DNA of 64,000 nucleotides from an uncultured Roseibium sp. (GCF_947494555.1 NZ_CANLVF010000001.1:930001-994000); one strand, 5' to 3'; positions 19,789 to 29,772 are shown, counted from the stretch's first letter. Numbers and translations: made by a program. Notes: generated by a model from the sequence alone, not told the origin.

Positions 19789-20439
19789 TCAGGCTCCAAA
19801 CAGCCGGTAAAAGCGGTCAACGGCGGTCTCGGCCTGTGACTTGTGATCCCGCTCGGCTGTGCTGGCGCTTTCACCGAGCAGGAAACGGATGTGAACGTCG
19901 CGGATCGCCAGTCCGTAAAGCACCTGGTAGGCGTCCTCCGCGTCGTCAAATTTCAAAAGCCCGTGGCGGCGTCCGCTTTCCAGCATGGTCCGGGCACGCG
20001 CCGAGATCATGTGTTTGCCGCGTACAAGCAGCAGATGACCAAGCCGATTGGAATTGGTGTTGGACTGGCCGATGGAGAGCCTGTTGAGCGCCAGCGATGT
20101 TTCGGAGAACAGAACCCCGAGAAGCGCTTCAACAAATGCGGTGACATGGGCGCGAAACGTATCTGCGTCAGCTGTCGCCCCGGATTCTGAGGGAAACTGC
20201 ACCTGACTTGCCTGATAGGCGACAACGGCAGCCAGCAGTCCGTCCCGGTCTCCAAACCACTTGTAGAGACTTTCCTTGGAACAGCTTGCCGTGCGCGCAA
20301 GCCCGGCCGTTGTCAGAGCCTTTTCGCCACCTTCCACCAAAAGCATCAAGGCATGTTGCAGCACCACCTGCTGACGCGGCGAAAACTCCGGCGCAGCATC
20401 CGGACGGGAAGTGGCGATGTCATAGGCGGCAGCAGGCAT
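19789..20439 (-). CDS. TetR/AcrR-family transcriptional regulator
   Basis: The 216-residue repressor has an N-terminal HTH (about 20-70) with GLARTASCSKESLYKWFGDRDGL and a C-terminal helical ligand domain resembling the TetR_C group of AefR-like proteins. A perfect 19-bp palindrome lies 40 bases upstream of its start, the usual autoregulatory site. It precedes ilvC on the same strand with a 106-base gap; whether it controls ilvC is unknown. The start MPAAAYD is the first Met before the HTH. Confidence 0.9.
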   Translation of the reverse strand: MPAAAYDIATSRPDAAPEFSPRQQVVLQHALMLLVEGGEKALTTAGLARTASCSKESLYKWFGDRDGLLAAVVAYQASQVQFPSESGATADADTFRAHVTAFVEALLGVLFSETSLALNRLSIGQSNTNSNRLGHLLLVRGKHMISARARTMLESGRRHGLLKFDDAEDAYQVLYGLAIRDVHIRFLLGESASTAERDHKSQAETAVDRFYRLFGA

Positions 20440-20478
20440 GAGTATTGTCTTGACTGGAATACAGGTGATCTGTGCGCA

Positions 20479-20497
20479 GAACCGTACGGTACGGTTC
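20479..20497. promoter_or_regulatory. 19-bp perfect palindrome, probable TetR operator
   Basis: GAACCGTACGGTACGGTTC reads the same on both strands around a central G. It lies 40 bases upstream of the TetR start and is of the length and symmetry TetR dimers bind. Its half-site GAACCGTA also occurs in the probable operator of the second TetR gene at 27.5 kb. Confidence 0.7.
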
Positions 20498-20642
20498 GGT
20501 GTGCGTTATGGCATTTGGGCGAGGGGAGGTCAAGAGAGGTTTTCGTTTTTTCGAAGTGGCGGGGGCGTGTTGAAACACACACGTCTTGAAAGACTACAAA
20601 CTGCTCGCGATATTTGTAGCGGGCTTTTAAAGGAGGCAATGG

Positions 20643-21104
20643 TTGTACGATCATAATGCGAAGGTCGCGGGCTGGATAACTGCCAGAGCGGTGTTGGAGG
20701 TCGTTGTTCTGCCTGGCCTCGTGGGGTTGTATTTGTTGGCACACCATATTTTTGATCGTTCAGGTCTTGTCGATGTCGCTGCGACAGTTACTAAGGTGAG
20801 TGAAGTCTGCCGAGCAGAAAAAAGGGACTCGGCTAGTCCTCCGAACGACCTCTTGCTGCAAGGCGAGTTCGCATTTGATTGTGTCCGATTTCAAGCGTTA
20901 GTTGCCCAGGGTCTCAAGGCGAATGACTACAGAGTCGTCGAGGCAAGTAAGGTGAGTTTCCGGTATAGGTCTCCTTCTGACAATCAAGTGCATGTCGGGT
21001 CCGGTATCCTTGACAGCAGAGATGTAGTCGTTGGAGACGAGGTCCAGATCAAAGCCTCCAGATCCGACTTCAGAAAGACGGTTGTAAATCCGAATGGCGC
21101 ATAA
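20643..21104 (+). CDS. Membrane-anchored hypothetical protein
   Basis: The 153-residue protein has one hydrophobic helix near residues 15-35 and a polar C-terminal domain with two Cys; no family is recognised. The start is TTG at 20643, supported by an AAAGGAGG site 7 bases before it. The ATG at 20639 is in a frame that stops after a few codons. The domain probably faces the periplasm. The gene is isolated between the TetR operator and a repeat cluster. Confidence 0.6.
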   Translation: MYDHNAKVAGWITARAVLEVVVLPGLVGLYLLAHHIFDRSGLVDVAATVTKVSEVCRAEKRDSASPPNDLLLQGEFAFDCVRFQALVAQGLKANDYRVVEASKVSFRYRSPSDNQVHVGSGILDSRDVVVGDEVQIKASRSDFRKTVVNPNGA

Positions 21105-22250
21105 GGCGTGGTACCCAGTCTTTCGTGCCAGCGCTTGGGTCCTTCCTCAGGATGAGGCCATCTATTCAACTGTCTTCCCGTGGCGACGCGGCGGGACAAA
21201 AAGGATCCTTCAGAGATTGTTGCCCCGGACTGCGGTATGAGTGGCGGACCGTGAACCGGTCGTGGGCACCAGCTGAAAAATTTGGTTGGACAAGTGCTTA
21301 CTGGATCCCTGCCTGCGCAGGGATGACAAGGAAAAGGTCGGACTCGGTCTCATGAAATTTCATGACTAGCGCTTGCACTTTGTCATCGCACATTCGATCG
21401 GGGGGCTTTGTCTGTTCAACCGGATGCGGGTCCCGGCTCAACGCCGATGACCCATATGACATTGACAACTGCTTTCGGGTGAAGTCTCGACGGTGTCGTC
21501 GCCTCAGCGCCGTCCCGGACTTGATTTGGGACCTGTAAGGTTTGAGCAAGTAGGAGGTCACGGCTCACGGCCGGGATAGCGAAGGTGTTATGGCAAGCCT
21601 AGGCTGCAGAATTTGATGTTGTTTCGAGAGCGTGTTTTTCCAAGTATCTCGTTCCTCCCAGTGCCGTCCCGGACTTGATCCGGGACCTTGTACAGTTTGA
21701 GCAAGAAGGAGGCCCCGGCTCAATGCCGGGACAACGCAGTTGCTATCGTAAGCCTAAGCTGAAAGGTTTCGTGCCGTTTCAGGACGCGGTTCTTTTAAAA
21801 ACCTCGGTTGTGCCCGCCTCCGAGCGAGGATCCAATGCCTGGTGCAGCAATATCGGGCTTACGTCGTTTTGCGTTGCTCAGCGGCCCTTTCAATTGAACC
21901 TGCGCATGCACGGGCCTGGATTGGATCCCCGGTCAAGTCGGGGATGACTGATCGCGGTAATCGTCAGAAGTTTCGAGTCTTCCTCAGAGCCAGAGCAGCT
22001 AGGTAACAATGATGACTATTTGACGGTATATCTCAGGGCGGTTTTCTGCCCTTTGCCGTCCCGGACTTGATCCGGGACCTTGTTCGATCAGCGAGATTTA
22101 GGTCACGGCTCACGGCCGGGATAGCGCAGTTGCCATCGTATGCGTAAGCCGGAAGGTTTGGTGCCGTCTATCACCGGTGATTCTCCAAGCGCCTCGGTCA
22201 TCTCCGCCTAATCCTGTGAATTCGAAAAAATCTCCTGTAGTAGTCGCCTA
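21105..22250. repeat. Cluster of intergenic palindromic repeats
   Basis: About 1.15 kb without a credible gene. Three related units of about 110 bases begin near 21508, 21663 and 22052. Each starts with GTCCCGGA-CTTGA-TCCGGGAC or a variant and continues through a second palindrome (GGCTCAMGGCCGGGAT) into a shared GCAAGCCTAAGCTG-like tail. Other hairpins occur at 21305-21325 (ATCCCTGC arms) and 21925-21946 (ATCCCCG arms with a TCAAG loop). A TCCTCAGGATGAGG half-repeat is at 21134-21152. Confidence 0.75.
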
Positions 22251-22318
22251 ATACCCGTTCAATCCCTTTGCCTGTTAGCCTTTCTCCATCGTTGTTGAAC
22301 ACTCAGGGAGGATTGGAC

Positions 22319-22909
22319 ATGAGTGCGAAGGTCCTGATGATTACCGGAGATTTTACCGAAGACTACGAGACCATGGTGCCGTTCCAGACGCTGCTAGCCA
22401 TGGGCTATCAGGTCGATGCGGTGTGTCCGGGCAAGAAAGCAGGTGAAGCGGTAGCGACCTGCATCCATGATTTTGAAGGCGACCAGACCTACACCGAAAA
22501 GCGCGGCCACAATTTCAAGCTGAACGCAACATTTGCCGAGGTGGATGTTGCCGGTTACGACGCGTTGGTCATTCCGGGTGGCCGGGCACCGGAATATCTG
22601 CGCCTCGACGGTGCTGTTATCGCTGCGGTGAGGCATTTCATGGACGCCGGCAAACCGGTCGCTGCGATCTGCCACGGTGCGCAAATCCTGACCGCGGCGG
22701 ACGTTATCAACGGCAGAACGGTGTCCGCATATCCGGCGTGCCGTCCGGAAGTGGAACTTGCCGGTGCGACCTATGCCGATATCGCCGTCGATGCAGCGGT
22801 GACTGATGGCAATCTCGTGACCGCCCCGGCCTGGCCCGCCCATCCGGCCTGGTTGGCGCAGTTCATTGCGGTGCTTGGTGGCTCGGCGGCCGGGTCACTT
22901 GCAGCCTGA
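22319..22909 (+). CDS. DJ-1/PfpI family glutamine amidotransferase-like protein
   Basis: The 196-residue protein has the DJ-1/PfpI fold: [19 protein letters not shown] with the conserved Glu, [17 protein letters not shown], and the nucleophile elbow [10 protein letters not shown] with Cys at about residue 118 followed by His. These are the Glu-Cys-His elements used by glyoxalase- or protease-like members. A role in carbonyl or stress protection is inferred. MSAKVLMI has GGGAGG 9 bases before it, better than the longer frame start at 22268. Confidence 0.9.
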   Translation: MSAKVLMITGDFTEDYETMVPFQTLLAMGYQVDAVCPGKKAGEAVATCIHDFEGDQTYTEKRGHNFKLNATFAEVDVAGYDALVIPGGRAPEYLRLDGAVIAAVRHFMDAGKPVAAICHGAQILTAADVINGRTVSAYPACRPEVELAGATYADIAVDAAVTDGNLVTAPAWPAHPAWLAQFIAVLGGSAAGSLAA

Positions 22910-22919
22910 TCGGGTTGGG

Positions 22920-23120
22920 TTCAGGCACGGCATTCAGGTCGATCCTTCGAGACGGACCTGACGGTCCTCCTCAGGATGAGGTTTGGTGAACCTGGCCGCC
23001 TTTCCGTCTCGCTGCGCGCAGCCTTGTCATCCCGACTTGATCCGGGATGACAACCGGGGCGTGGATTGCCCTACGACCTCATCCTGAGGAGCGCGTCAGC
23101 GCGTCTCGAAGGATAGGCCT
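22920..23120. repeat. Palindromic repeats between DJ-1 and RHH genes
   Basis: The 340-base gap carries a TCCTTCGAGACGGACC...TCCTCAGGATGAGG half-element (22941-22982), TCATCCCG-ACTTGAT-CCGGGATGA (about 23026-23050) and the complementary CCTCATCCTGAGGA...GTCTCGAAGGAT half (23079-23114). The first and last are the two arms of the foldback repeat seen whole at 47815 and 48203. Confidence 0.7.
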
Positions 23121-23249
23121 CGGATCCAGAGCCTTGCCGTGTTTGAAGCAGAAGAGCGGCAGGCCTTTGCCGGGCCGGTTGGCCTTCCGTGGAGAGACCT
23201 TATATTGGAGCAGGGCCGCCGGAGCCGAGAATTTGGACGGGAGGACGTC

Positions 23250-23600
23250 ATGTGCAAACTGTTTATCGAAGCCGATCCCTCACTTTGGGAGAGCAGCACA
23301 AAGTCACTGCGCATCGACGGGATGGTGACCTCCGTTCGCCTGGAGACCTTCTTCTGGAACGTGCTGGACGAGATCGCCGGCCGCGACGGCATGAATGTCG
23401 TCCAGCTGATCACCCGGCTTCACAACGAAAGCATCGATGCCGGGCACGATCTCGGCAATTTCACAAGTTTCCTGAGGGTTTGCTGCGGCCGTTATCTCGC
23501 GCTGCAGCTTTCAGGTGATGTCCCGACCGACACGCGCCTTCCCATCGCAGGGCTGGACGCCGATGAAATTCTGGAGGCGGAGAGCGCTCGGGTGCACTGA
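23250..23600 (+). CDS. Ribbon-helix-helix domain protein
   Basis: The 116-residue protein fits the RHH_4 family. A beta strand (RIDGMVTSVRLETFFW) is followed by two helices (VLDEIAGRDGMNVVQLITRLHNES), the arrangement of Arc/MetJ-like DNA binders, though this family is usually longer and of unknown targets. GGAGG lies 6 bases before the chosen ATG. It is flanked upstream by repeats and has no partner gene. Confidence 0.82.
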   Translation: MCKLFIEADPSLWESSTKSLRIDGMVTSVRLETFFWNVLDEIAGRDGMNVVQLITRLHNESIDAGHDLGNFTSFLRVCCGRYLALQLSGDVPTDTRLPIAGLDADEILEAESARVH

Positions 23601-23788
23601 TTGGAATACGTCTCGACGGTCGAGATACGTTCCCGGCATGGGGAGCGAAATCAAGCCTGATTATCATCTCAAAAGTTTGCGGGTTTAGAGACGAACTCAG
23701 TCGCGTCGTTTGTGATTGGGCAACTGCATCAAGGCGGAGCTGGGACCCTATCATGTCGAGGAGGTCGCAGTGAACAAGGGGCGCGTTT

Positions 23789-24895
23789 TTATGCGCCTGC
23801 ATCCAACCTTTCCACCACCTCATCCCCAATTGCCAAAGACGACGTCAGACCCGGGGACTCAATCCCGTAGAGCGCGACAAGACCCTCCAGGCCATGAGCT
23901 TCGGGGCCTTCGATCCTGAAGTCGGCGGCCGGTTCACCCGGTCCGGCGATCTTGGGGCGGATGCCGCAATAGTCCGGGATGAGGCTTTCATCCGGAAGAC
24001 CCGGCCAATAGCTGCGGATCGCATTGTAGAACCTGTCGCCGCGACCAGCGTCGACGTCGTAGTCTATGTCATCGACCCATTCGACATCGGGTCCAAAGCG
24101 CGCCTGACGTTGAAGATCGAGTGTCAGATGGACGCCAAGACCACCTGGCTCGGGGGCCGGATAAATGAGATGGGAAAAGGGTGCTTTGCCCTGAAGTTTG
24201 AAGTAGTTGCCCTTGGCCAGATAGGTCTTCGGGGCGTTCGCACCCTCGATCTCTGCCATCAGGCTCGGCGCTGAATGGCCGGCAGAAACGATGAGTTCCC
24301 GGCAGGTGAGGGGCGTTTCATCACTGTCGGGCGTTCTGACCTGGACAGCATAGCCATGATGGACGCGTTCAATGCGAAAAACGTCCGCATTCAGAACCAC
24401 CTGCCCGCCGTGAGCCTCAAGGCTGCCCTGAAGCGCGAGCATATATCCGTGGCTGTCGATGATGCCCGTGGAGGGCGACCAGAGCGCGCCGACGCAATCG
24501 AGTTTTGGTTCGAGGTCCGCAAGCTTTCTGCGGTCTAAAATAACCAGATCGTCGAGACCGGTGTCTTGCGCCTGGCGATGCAATCGTTCCAGTTCCGGTA
24601 TCTGGGTGTCGTTTGAGGCGACGATCAGTTTTCCAAGCCGTTTGTGGGCGATGCCGTTTTCGGCGCAGAACGCGTAGAGCTGGTTCTTGCCGGGCAGACA
24701 TAGCTTCGCTTTCAGGCTGCCGGGTCGGTAGTAGATCCCGGCGTGAATAACTTCGGAATTGCGGGCGCTCGTTTCCGATCCGATCAGGCCATGACGCTCC
24801 AGAACCATGACATCGCGGCCGCGCATTGCCAGCGCGCGGCCAATCGCAAGTCCAATGACACCGGCGCCGATAACGAGGGTTTCGATGTCATGCAT
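23789..24895 (-). CDS. FAD-dependent oxidoreductase, L-2-hydroxyglutarate oxidase-like
   Basis: The 368-residue flavoprotein is of the DAO/LhgO type. The dinucleotide motif VIGAGVIGLAIGRAL is followed by VLERHGLIGSETSARNSEVIHAGIYY, whose SARNSEVIHAGIYY segment is typical of L-2-hydroxyglutarate dehydrogenases. The C-terminus contains GIESPGLTSSLAIG, also conserved in that group. It probably oxidises a 2-hydroxy acid at the membrane; the exact substrate is inferred. Confidence 0.9.
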   Translation of the reverse strand: MHDIETLVIGAGVIGLAIGRALAMRGRDVMVLERHGLIGSETSARNSEVIHAGIYYRPGSLKAKLCLPGKNQLYAFCAENGIAHKRLGKLIVASNDTQIPELERLHRQAQDTGLDDLVILDRRKLADLEPKLDCVGALWSPSTGIIDSHGYMLALQGSLEAHGGQVVLNADVFRIERVHHGYAVQVRTPDSDETPLTCRELIVSAGHSAPSLMAEIEGANAPKTYLAKGNYFKLQGKAPFSHLIYPAPEPGGLGVHLTLDLQRQARFGPDVEWVDDIDYDVDAGRGDRFYNAIRSYWPGLPDESLIPDYCGIRPKIAGPGEPAADFRIEGPEAHGLEGLVALYGIESPGLTSSLAIGDEVVERLDAGA

Positions 24896-24948
24896 TCAGG
24901 TCACCAATAATCAGAGCAATTGGAGGGGCAGTAGGGGTGTCTTCATAC

Positions 24949-25025
24949 CCTGCGCCACCCCGGCTTGGAGCCGGGGCCTTGTTCGCAAACTGCGGGTTTG
25001 TGGTCCCGGATCGTGTCCGGGACTG
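24949..25025. repeat. Two palindromes upstream of the FAD gene
   Basis: CCCCGGC-TTGGA-GCCGGGG (about 24958-24976) and GTCCCGGA-TCGTG-TCCGGGAC (about 25003-25024) lie in the 158-base gap. They belong to the same palindrome family as the 21.5 and 48-50 kb clusters but have altered loops. Confidence 0.6.
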
Positions 25026-25053
25026 CACGGGCGCGACAACTCTGTTGAATGGC

Positions 25054-26538
25054 TCAGCCCCACCACTTTTCCGGTTCGAACGAGCCTGCGGCATCTTCAA
25101 TGACCTGGCCGACCTGGAAGAGGGTTGCTTCATCGAACGGCTTGCCGATCAGCTGAAGCCCGAGCGGAAGCCCGTCCTTGTCGAGACCGGCGGGAACGGC
25201 GATGCCCGGCAAACCGGCCATGTTCACCGTGACCGTGAAAATGTCGTTCAGATACATTTTCACCGGATCTGCGTGAAGTTCCTGATCTGCCACCCCGAAA
25301 GCGGCAGACGGGGTTGCCGGTGTCAGGATTGCGTCGACGCCGTTTGCCCAGGCAAGATCAAAGTCGCGTTTGATCAGCGTGCGGACCTTCTGAGCCTTCA
25401 GATAATAGGCGTCATAGTAGCCGGCGGAGAGCACGTAAGTGCCAATGAGGACACGGCGCTTGACCTCGTCGCCAAAGCCTTCCGCACGTGTGTTTTCGTA
25501 CATTTCGACAATATCTTTGCCGGGAACACGCAAGCCGTAGCGAACGCCGTCGTAACGGGCAAGGTTGGAGGATGCTTCCGCGGGCGCAACGATGTAATAG
25601 GCTGGCAGCGCGTATTTGGTGTGCGGCATCGAGATATCGACAATCTCGGCGCCGGCGTCCTTCAGCCATGCGATGCCCTTCTGCCACAGCTCTTCAATTT
25701 CGCCCGGCATGCCGTCCATGCGGTATTCCGCCGGAATGCCGATCTTCAGTCCCTTGACCGACTTGCCGATGGCCGCCTCGTAGTCGGGGACTTCAATGTC
25801 GACAGACGTCGTGTCCTTAGGATCGATTGATGCCATCGATTTCAAAAGGATTGCGCTGTCGCGCACCGTGTGGGCGATCGGGCCGGCCTGATCGAGCGAG
25901 GAGGCAAAGGCAACGATGCCCCAGCGCGAGCAGCGGCCATAGGTCGGTTTGATGCCGACGGTGCCCGTGAAGGCTGCCGGTTGACGTATCGAGCCGCCGG
26001 TGTCGGTCGCGGTCGCCCCCATGCAAAGACGCGCGGCAACAGCTGTTGCCGAACCGCCGGAAGATCCTCCCGGAACAAGGTCCTGGTTGGAGTCCTTTTT
26101 GCGCCATGGGTTGATCACATCGCCGTAGTAGGAAGTCTCGTTGGAAGACCCCATCGCAAACTCGTCCATGTTGAGTTTGCCAAGCATGACCGCGCCGTCC
26201 GACCAGAGGTTGCTGGTGACGGTGGATTCATAGGCGGGCTTGAAGCTGTCGAGGATATGGCTGCAGGCCTGCGTATGTGCGCCCTTTGTCGCGAACAGGT
26301 CCTTGATACCGAGTGGAATGCCCTCAAGCGCGCCGCCATTGCCTCCGGCGAGCTTGGTGTCGGACGCCCTGGCCATGTCACGCGCCCGGTCGGCGGTGAT
26401 GCTGACAAAAGCGTTGAGTTGCCCGTTGGCGGCCTCAATGTTCGAAAGGAACGCGTCGGTCAGTTCGAGTGAAGTGTAGTCCTTGTTTTTCAGCCCCTCG
26501 CGGGCGTCGGCAATGGTCAGTTTGGTCAGGTCGGTCAT
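25054..26538 (-). CDS. gatA: Glutamyl-tRNA(Gln) amidotransferase subunit A
   Basis: The 494-residue amidase subunit of GatCAB converts Glu-tRNA(Gln) (and often Asp-tRNA(Asn)) to the correct amide form. The Ser-cisSer-Lys triad is visible: Lys in [29 protein letters not shown], and [13 protein letters not shown]. Its length is normal. gatC lies 499 bases upstream with one GNAT gene between them. gatB is not in the window. Confidence 0.97.
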   Translation of the reverse strand: MTDLTKLTIADAREGLKNKDYTSLELTDAFLSNIEAANGQLNAFVSITADRARDMARASDTKLAGGNGGALEGIPLGIKDLFATKGAHTQACSHILDSFKPAYESTVTSNLWSDGAVMLGKLNMDEFAMGSSNETSYYGDVINPWRKKDSNQDLVPGGSSGGSATAVAARLCMGATATDTGGSIRQPAAFTGTVGIKPTYGRCSRWGIVAFASSLDQAGPIAHTVRDSAILLKSMASIDPKDTTSVDIEVPDYEAAIGKSVKGLKIGIPAEYRMDGMPGEIEELWQKGIAWLKDAGAEIVDISMPHTKYALPAYYIVAPAEASSNLARYDGVRYGLRVPGKDIVEMYENTRAEGFGDEVKRRVLIGTYVLSAGYYDAYYLKAQKVRTLIKRDFDLAWANGVDAILTPATPSAAFGVADQELHADPVKMYLNDIFTVTVNMAGLPGIAVPAGLDKDGLPLGLQLIGKPFDEATLFQVGQVIEDAAGSFEPEKWWG

Positions 26539-26550
26539 GACTTGGTTCTT

Positions 26551-27030
26551 TCAGCTGGCCGCAAGGGGCCTTGAATAAAATACGGAATAGGGACTGTCGG
26601 GATAGTCGAGCACCGGTCCACAGCGGTTGAAGCCGGCGCGCTCATAGATGCGCCAGGCCGCCTGGTGCTTGTCGCCGGTTTCCAGAACGAGTGAGTTAAA
26701 TCCTTCACTTTGCGCAAGCAGAACAATCCGCTCGAGGATCTTGCCGCCCAGGCCCTGCCCCTGATAGGCGGGGCGCGTATACATGCGCTTGACCTCAGCA
26801 ATCCCGTTTGCGTGCCGGTGAAGTGCGCCACAGGCCGCCGCATCGCCGTCAACCCTGGCCACAAAAACGGTGGTCGCATCACCGGCCATTTCCTGGACCG
26901 ACAAGTGATAACACGCTTCGGGTGGCGACAAGGTCAAAAGCACCTCGTTCAGCTCCGCAATCATCGCGCCCATGTCCTCAGACAAGGGTGTCTCGATCGA
27001 GATGACAGTGGCTTGGGGCGACATTGCCAA
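26551..27030 (-). CDS. GNAT family N-acetyltransferase
   Basis: The 159-residue GNAT protein has the AcCoA motif VKRMYTRPAYQGQGLGGKILERIVLLAQ and the terminal AWRIYERAGFNRCGPVLDY. It lies 7 bases after gatC and 12 before gatA, so it is an inserted member of that operon. Whether it acetylates anything related to translation is unknown. Confidence 0.9.
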   Translation of the reverse strand: MAMSPQATVISIETPLSEDMGAMIAELNEVLLTLSPPEACYHLSVQEMAGDATTVFVARVDGDAAACGALHRHANGIAEVKRMYTRPAYQGQGLGGKILERIVLLAQSEGFNSLVLETGDKHQAAWRIYERAGFNRCGPVLDYPDSPYSVFYSRPLAAS

Positions 27031-27037
27031 ACAGACC

Positions 27038-27325
27038 TTATTCGACGACTTTCGGGACCATGAAGAAATGATCTTCGGAAACCGGCGCGTTGAGCGTAAT
27101 ATCGTCGGCCTTGTTGCCGTCGGTTATGCCGTCAACACGTTTCTTCATGGTCTGTTCGACCACAGACGTCATCGGCTCGACGCCGTCGATATTGACTTCG
27201 TCGAGCTGTTCGACAAACCCGAGAATGGCGTTGAGCTCACCCGTCATCCGGGTGGCGTCCTCTTCGCTGACCTTGATGCGTGCCAGTCTGGCAACGCGTT
27301 TCACAGTGTCGGTATCGACAGACAT
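27038..27325 (-). CDS. gatC: Glutamyl-tRNA(Gln) amidotransferase subunit C
   Basis: The 95-residue protein has the GatC signature: [38 protein letters not shown] and GVEPM, ending with the hydrophobic [14 protein letters not shown] segment. It stabilises GatA within the GatCAB complex. First in a gatC-GNAT-gatA operon. Confidence 0.96.
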   Translation of the reverse strand: MSVDTDTVKRVARLARIKVSEEDATRMTGELNAILGFVEQLDEVNIDGVEPMTSVVEQTMKKRVDGITDGNKADDITLNAPVSEDHFFMVPKVVE

Positions 27326-27475
27326 GGGATCCTCGTCTTGCTAAATATTCGCGTCCGCTGGGATGAATCGGAATGTGTTATGTGCAGGTTCGGGACCTGC
27401 GTTCGTGGCCGCTTATAGCTAAAATCGGAGCATCCGGGTGTGAATTCGCATTGGATTCAGCCCAGATCAGAATTA

Positions 27476-27497
27476 TACGGTACCCATTGGAACCGTA
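27476..27497. promoter_or_regulatory. Inverted repeat upstream of TetR, probable operator
   Basis: TACGGTACC and GGAACCGTA form a nine-base inverted repeat with one mismatch around CATT. It lies 57 bases before the TetR start and faces gatC. The GAACCGTA half-site is shared with the operator at 20479. Confidence 0.6.
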
Positions 27498-27553
27498 ATT
27501 CTAGTTGCTGGATCATAACCTTCGTACTTCGGGCGAATAAACAGGAGGGTGAG

Positions 27554-28138
27554 TTGAGGGGGCGGCCCAAGGAAAACCGGGTGAGTGATGCGCTTCTTAA
27601 CGCAACACTCGTTGAACTCGCGGAGGGCGGATATGCTGGTACAACCATCGCCGGGATCGCTCGGCGGGCGGGGACAAGCAAACAGGCGATCTACAGGCGC
27701 TTTCCGGACAAGACGGCACTCGCCGCCGCAGCGCTGGCGAACGGCTTTCTGGCTTTCAGGCCGGATCCACCGCTGCGAGGCAGCGTTGCGGAAGACCTGC
27801 GGCGGTATCTCATTGGTCTTGCAAAAACGCTGACCGAAACACCGCTTGGTGGCGCGATCAGATCCCTTTCCTCTTACCGGCACATTCCGGAAATTGCCGC
27901 TGTTTTTGAGGAAGCGGAAAACGGCCAGCGTCTGGCGTTACGGCAAGTCTTGATCGCAACCCCGTTTGAAGCCGACATGGAGACAAGGATCGATCTTTTG
28001 CTTGGGTTGGTGTCTTTCGGCATGCTGGTTCGCGGATATGTTCCCACCGCGTATGAGTTCGAAAGGGCAATTCACCTTGTTCTGGGCCTTGTTGCTCCAC
28101 GAGATCCCCGGCCTTTTTCCGGGCTTCCCGGCACGTGA
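27554..28138 (+). CDS. TetR-family transcriptional regulator (TTG start)
   Basis: The 194-residue repressor has an HTH at about 10-55 (TIAGIARRAGTSKQAIYRRFPDK) and a TetR_C C-terminus. The frame stays open far upstream, but TTG 27554 follows AGGAGGG by 4-6 bases and gives MRGRPKENR, the usual basic N-terminus of TetR proteins. It is divergent from gatC. The next gene, a YHS protein, is on the same strand. Confidence 0.88.
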   Translation: MRGRPKENRVSDALLNATLVELAEGGYAGTTIAGIARRAGTSKQAIYRRFPDKTALAAAALANGFLAFRPDPPLRGSVAEDLRRYLIGLAKTLTETPLGGAIRSLSSYRHIPEIAAVFEEAENGQRLALRQVLIATPFEADMETRIDLLLGLVSFGMLVRGYVPTAYEFERAIHLVLGLVAPRDPRPFSGLPGT

Positions 28139-28290
28139 AGGTGGTGGAAATCACATTTTCTAGCAAGCTCCTTTCATCTCTGTGATCAAAGGTTATTGGC
28201 CATTTACCGCGTCAAGGGACATGTTTGCACCAGCACGGTGCAAAAAGACGCCGCGCGTAACGCCTTCTCTTACCCCTTGTGGAGACGTCC

Positions 28291-28785
28291 ATGCCGCTTT
28301 ACACCTCAAAATCCGTCCTGTTGGGACTGACAGCCCTGTTTTCGGCCGTCGCTTTTTCCGCGACTGCTGACGAGATCACTACCTTTACGAAGGGTGGCGC
28401 TGCCATTGGCGGCACTGATCCTGTTGCTTACTTCACTGAAGGAAAGCCTGTTGCCGGATCCGACGAATACACGTTCGAATATGATGACGTGACCTGGAAA
28501 TTCTCCTCTGCCGAAAACCGCGACAAGTTTGCTGCCGAACCGGCGAAATTTGCACCGCAATACGGCGGCTTCTGCGCCTTCGGCGCTGCCATGGGCTTCA
28601 AGGTTCCGGTCGTACCGGAAGCGTGGTCGATCGTTGACGGCAAGCTGTACCTCAACAACTCACTGAAGGTACAGGAGCGTTTCGAACAGGATGTCCCGGG
28701 TCATATCAATAACGCGACCCTGAACTGGGAAATCATCAAGGACAAGAAGCCGGAAGACCTGAAAGAACCGATCATCCGAAACTAA
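28291..28785 (+). CDS. Exported YHS-domain protein
   Basis: The 164-residue protein carries a signal peptide (SKSVLLGLTALFSAVAFSATA) and then a YHS domain: GGTDPVAYFTEGKPVAGSDEY, FSSAENRDKFAAEPAKFAPQYGGFCAFG. YHS Cys residues bind metals, and periplasmic members are thought to handle copper or other metals. A strong Rho-independent terminator follows, so it is transcribed alone. Confidence 0.9.
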   Translation: MPLYTSKSVLLGLTALFSAVAFSATADEITTFTKGGAAIGGTDPVAYFTEGKPVAGSDEYTFEYDDVTWKFSSAENRDKFAAEPAKFAPQYGGFCAFGAAMGFKVPVVPEAWSIVDGKLYLNNSLKVQERFEQDVPGHINNATLNWEIIKDKKPEDLKEPIIRN

Positions 28786-28831
28786 TCGTCCTCTGAATCA
28801 ATTTGCCATTACTACCTCAAAACTTCCTTTC

Positions 28832-28859
28832 AGCCCGCCAACTGGCGGGCTTTTTTTTT
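28832..28859 (+). terminator. Strong terminator of the YHS gene
   Basis: A perfect nine-base stem (AGCCCGCCA/TGGCGGGCT) with a two-base loop is followed by nine T. Confidence 0.92.
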
Positions 28860-28974
28860 GAAATCTTCTCCTGCGTGACGCTGTGTTTCGGCTCATCGAA
28901 CAATGCAGCTCTTCAAAAGACGCAATGCACATGCTAAATCTTGAGTATGTTATTCATCTTTATGAGGCTCTCAG

Positions 28975-29772
28975 GTGACCACCAAACCGAAGCGGCGACC
29001 ACGCATACTGACTGTTATGAAAACCCGGTCACTCAGCCCGAATATGGTGCGTGTGACATTCTCCGGTCCTGAACTGGAAGGTTTTCCGGCCAATCACGAA
29101 GGCGCCAATTGCAAGCTGGTTTTGCCAGGAGAGGGCGAAACGAAAGAGGAGTTCGACGCCTATTTCGCCCCTGATGCGCCGAGTGAAAAAATCCACCCTG
29201 TACGAACTTACACTGTGCGCGCCTTCCGTCCGGCCGAGTTGGAACTTGATATCGACTTTGTCGTCCATGGTGACGAAGGTCCGGCCACACGCTGGGCGCA
29301 GCGCGCGGTGACAGGATCGTTTTTGGGTTTCTTTGGTCCAAGCCAGCCTAAGATCACGGAGTATTACGCTGACTGGTATTTGATTGCAGCTGATCTTTCA
29401 GCGATGCCCTTCGCCGAGGCAACACTGGAGGCTATGCCACGGGATGCGCAAGGCGTTGCAGTTTTCGAAGTCCCTTCGAAAGAGGACATTCGCGAGGTTA
29501 CGGCCCCGCAGGGCATCGAGATCACCTGGCTTGTGCAAGATGATCCGCACGTAGCTTCCAGCGCCCAATTGGATTTCGTCAAATCTCTCAACTGGCGCCA
29601 GGGCGTATTGCAAACTTGTATTGCCGGTGAGAGTTCGGTCATCCGCTCGCTTAGGGACCATCTCCACAATGAGCGGGCCGTACCGAGGAAGGACACCTAT
29701 ATTTCAGGCTACTGGAAAATCGGTCTTGTCGAGGACGAGCACCAGAAGATGAAGCGCGCGGAAGCGGCCTGA
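28975..29772 (+). CDS. Siderophore-interacting protein (SIP) flavoreductase
   Basis: The 265-residue protein is a SIP/ViuB-type ferric-siderophore reductase. Residues 15-135 form the FAD-binding domain (MVRVTFSGPELEGF, IHPVRTYTVRAFRPAELELDIDFVVHGDEGPATRWA); the C-terminal part is the SIP domain, ending with the invariant YISGYWKIGLVEDEHQ. It releases iron from siderophores in the cytoplasm. Starts with GTG; no ferric transporter is adjacent. Confidence 0.92.
   Translation: MTTKPKRRPRILTVMKTRSLSPNMVRVTFSGPELEGFPANHEGANCKLVLPGEGETKEEFDAYFAPDAPSEKIHPVRTYTVRAFRPAELELDIDFVVHGDEGPATRWAQRAVTGSFLGFFGPSQPKITEYYADWYLIAADLSAMPFAEATLEAMPRDAQGVAVFEVPSKEDIREVTAPQGIEITWLVQDDPHVASSAQLDFVKSLNWRQGVLQTCIAGESSVIRSLRDHLHNERAVPRKDTYISGYWKIGLVEDEHQKMKRAEAA

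Noticed and set aside
21105..22250. Possible CRISPR array in the repeat cluster
   Set aside because: Repeats are irregularly spaced, palindromic and of several types, with no constant spacer length and no cas gene.
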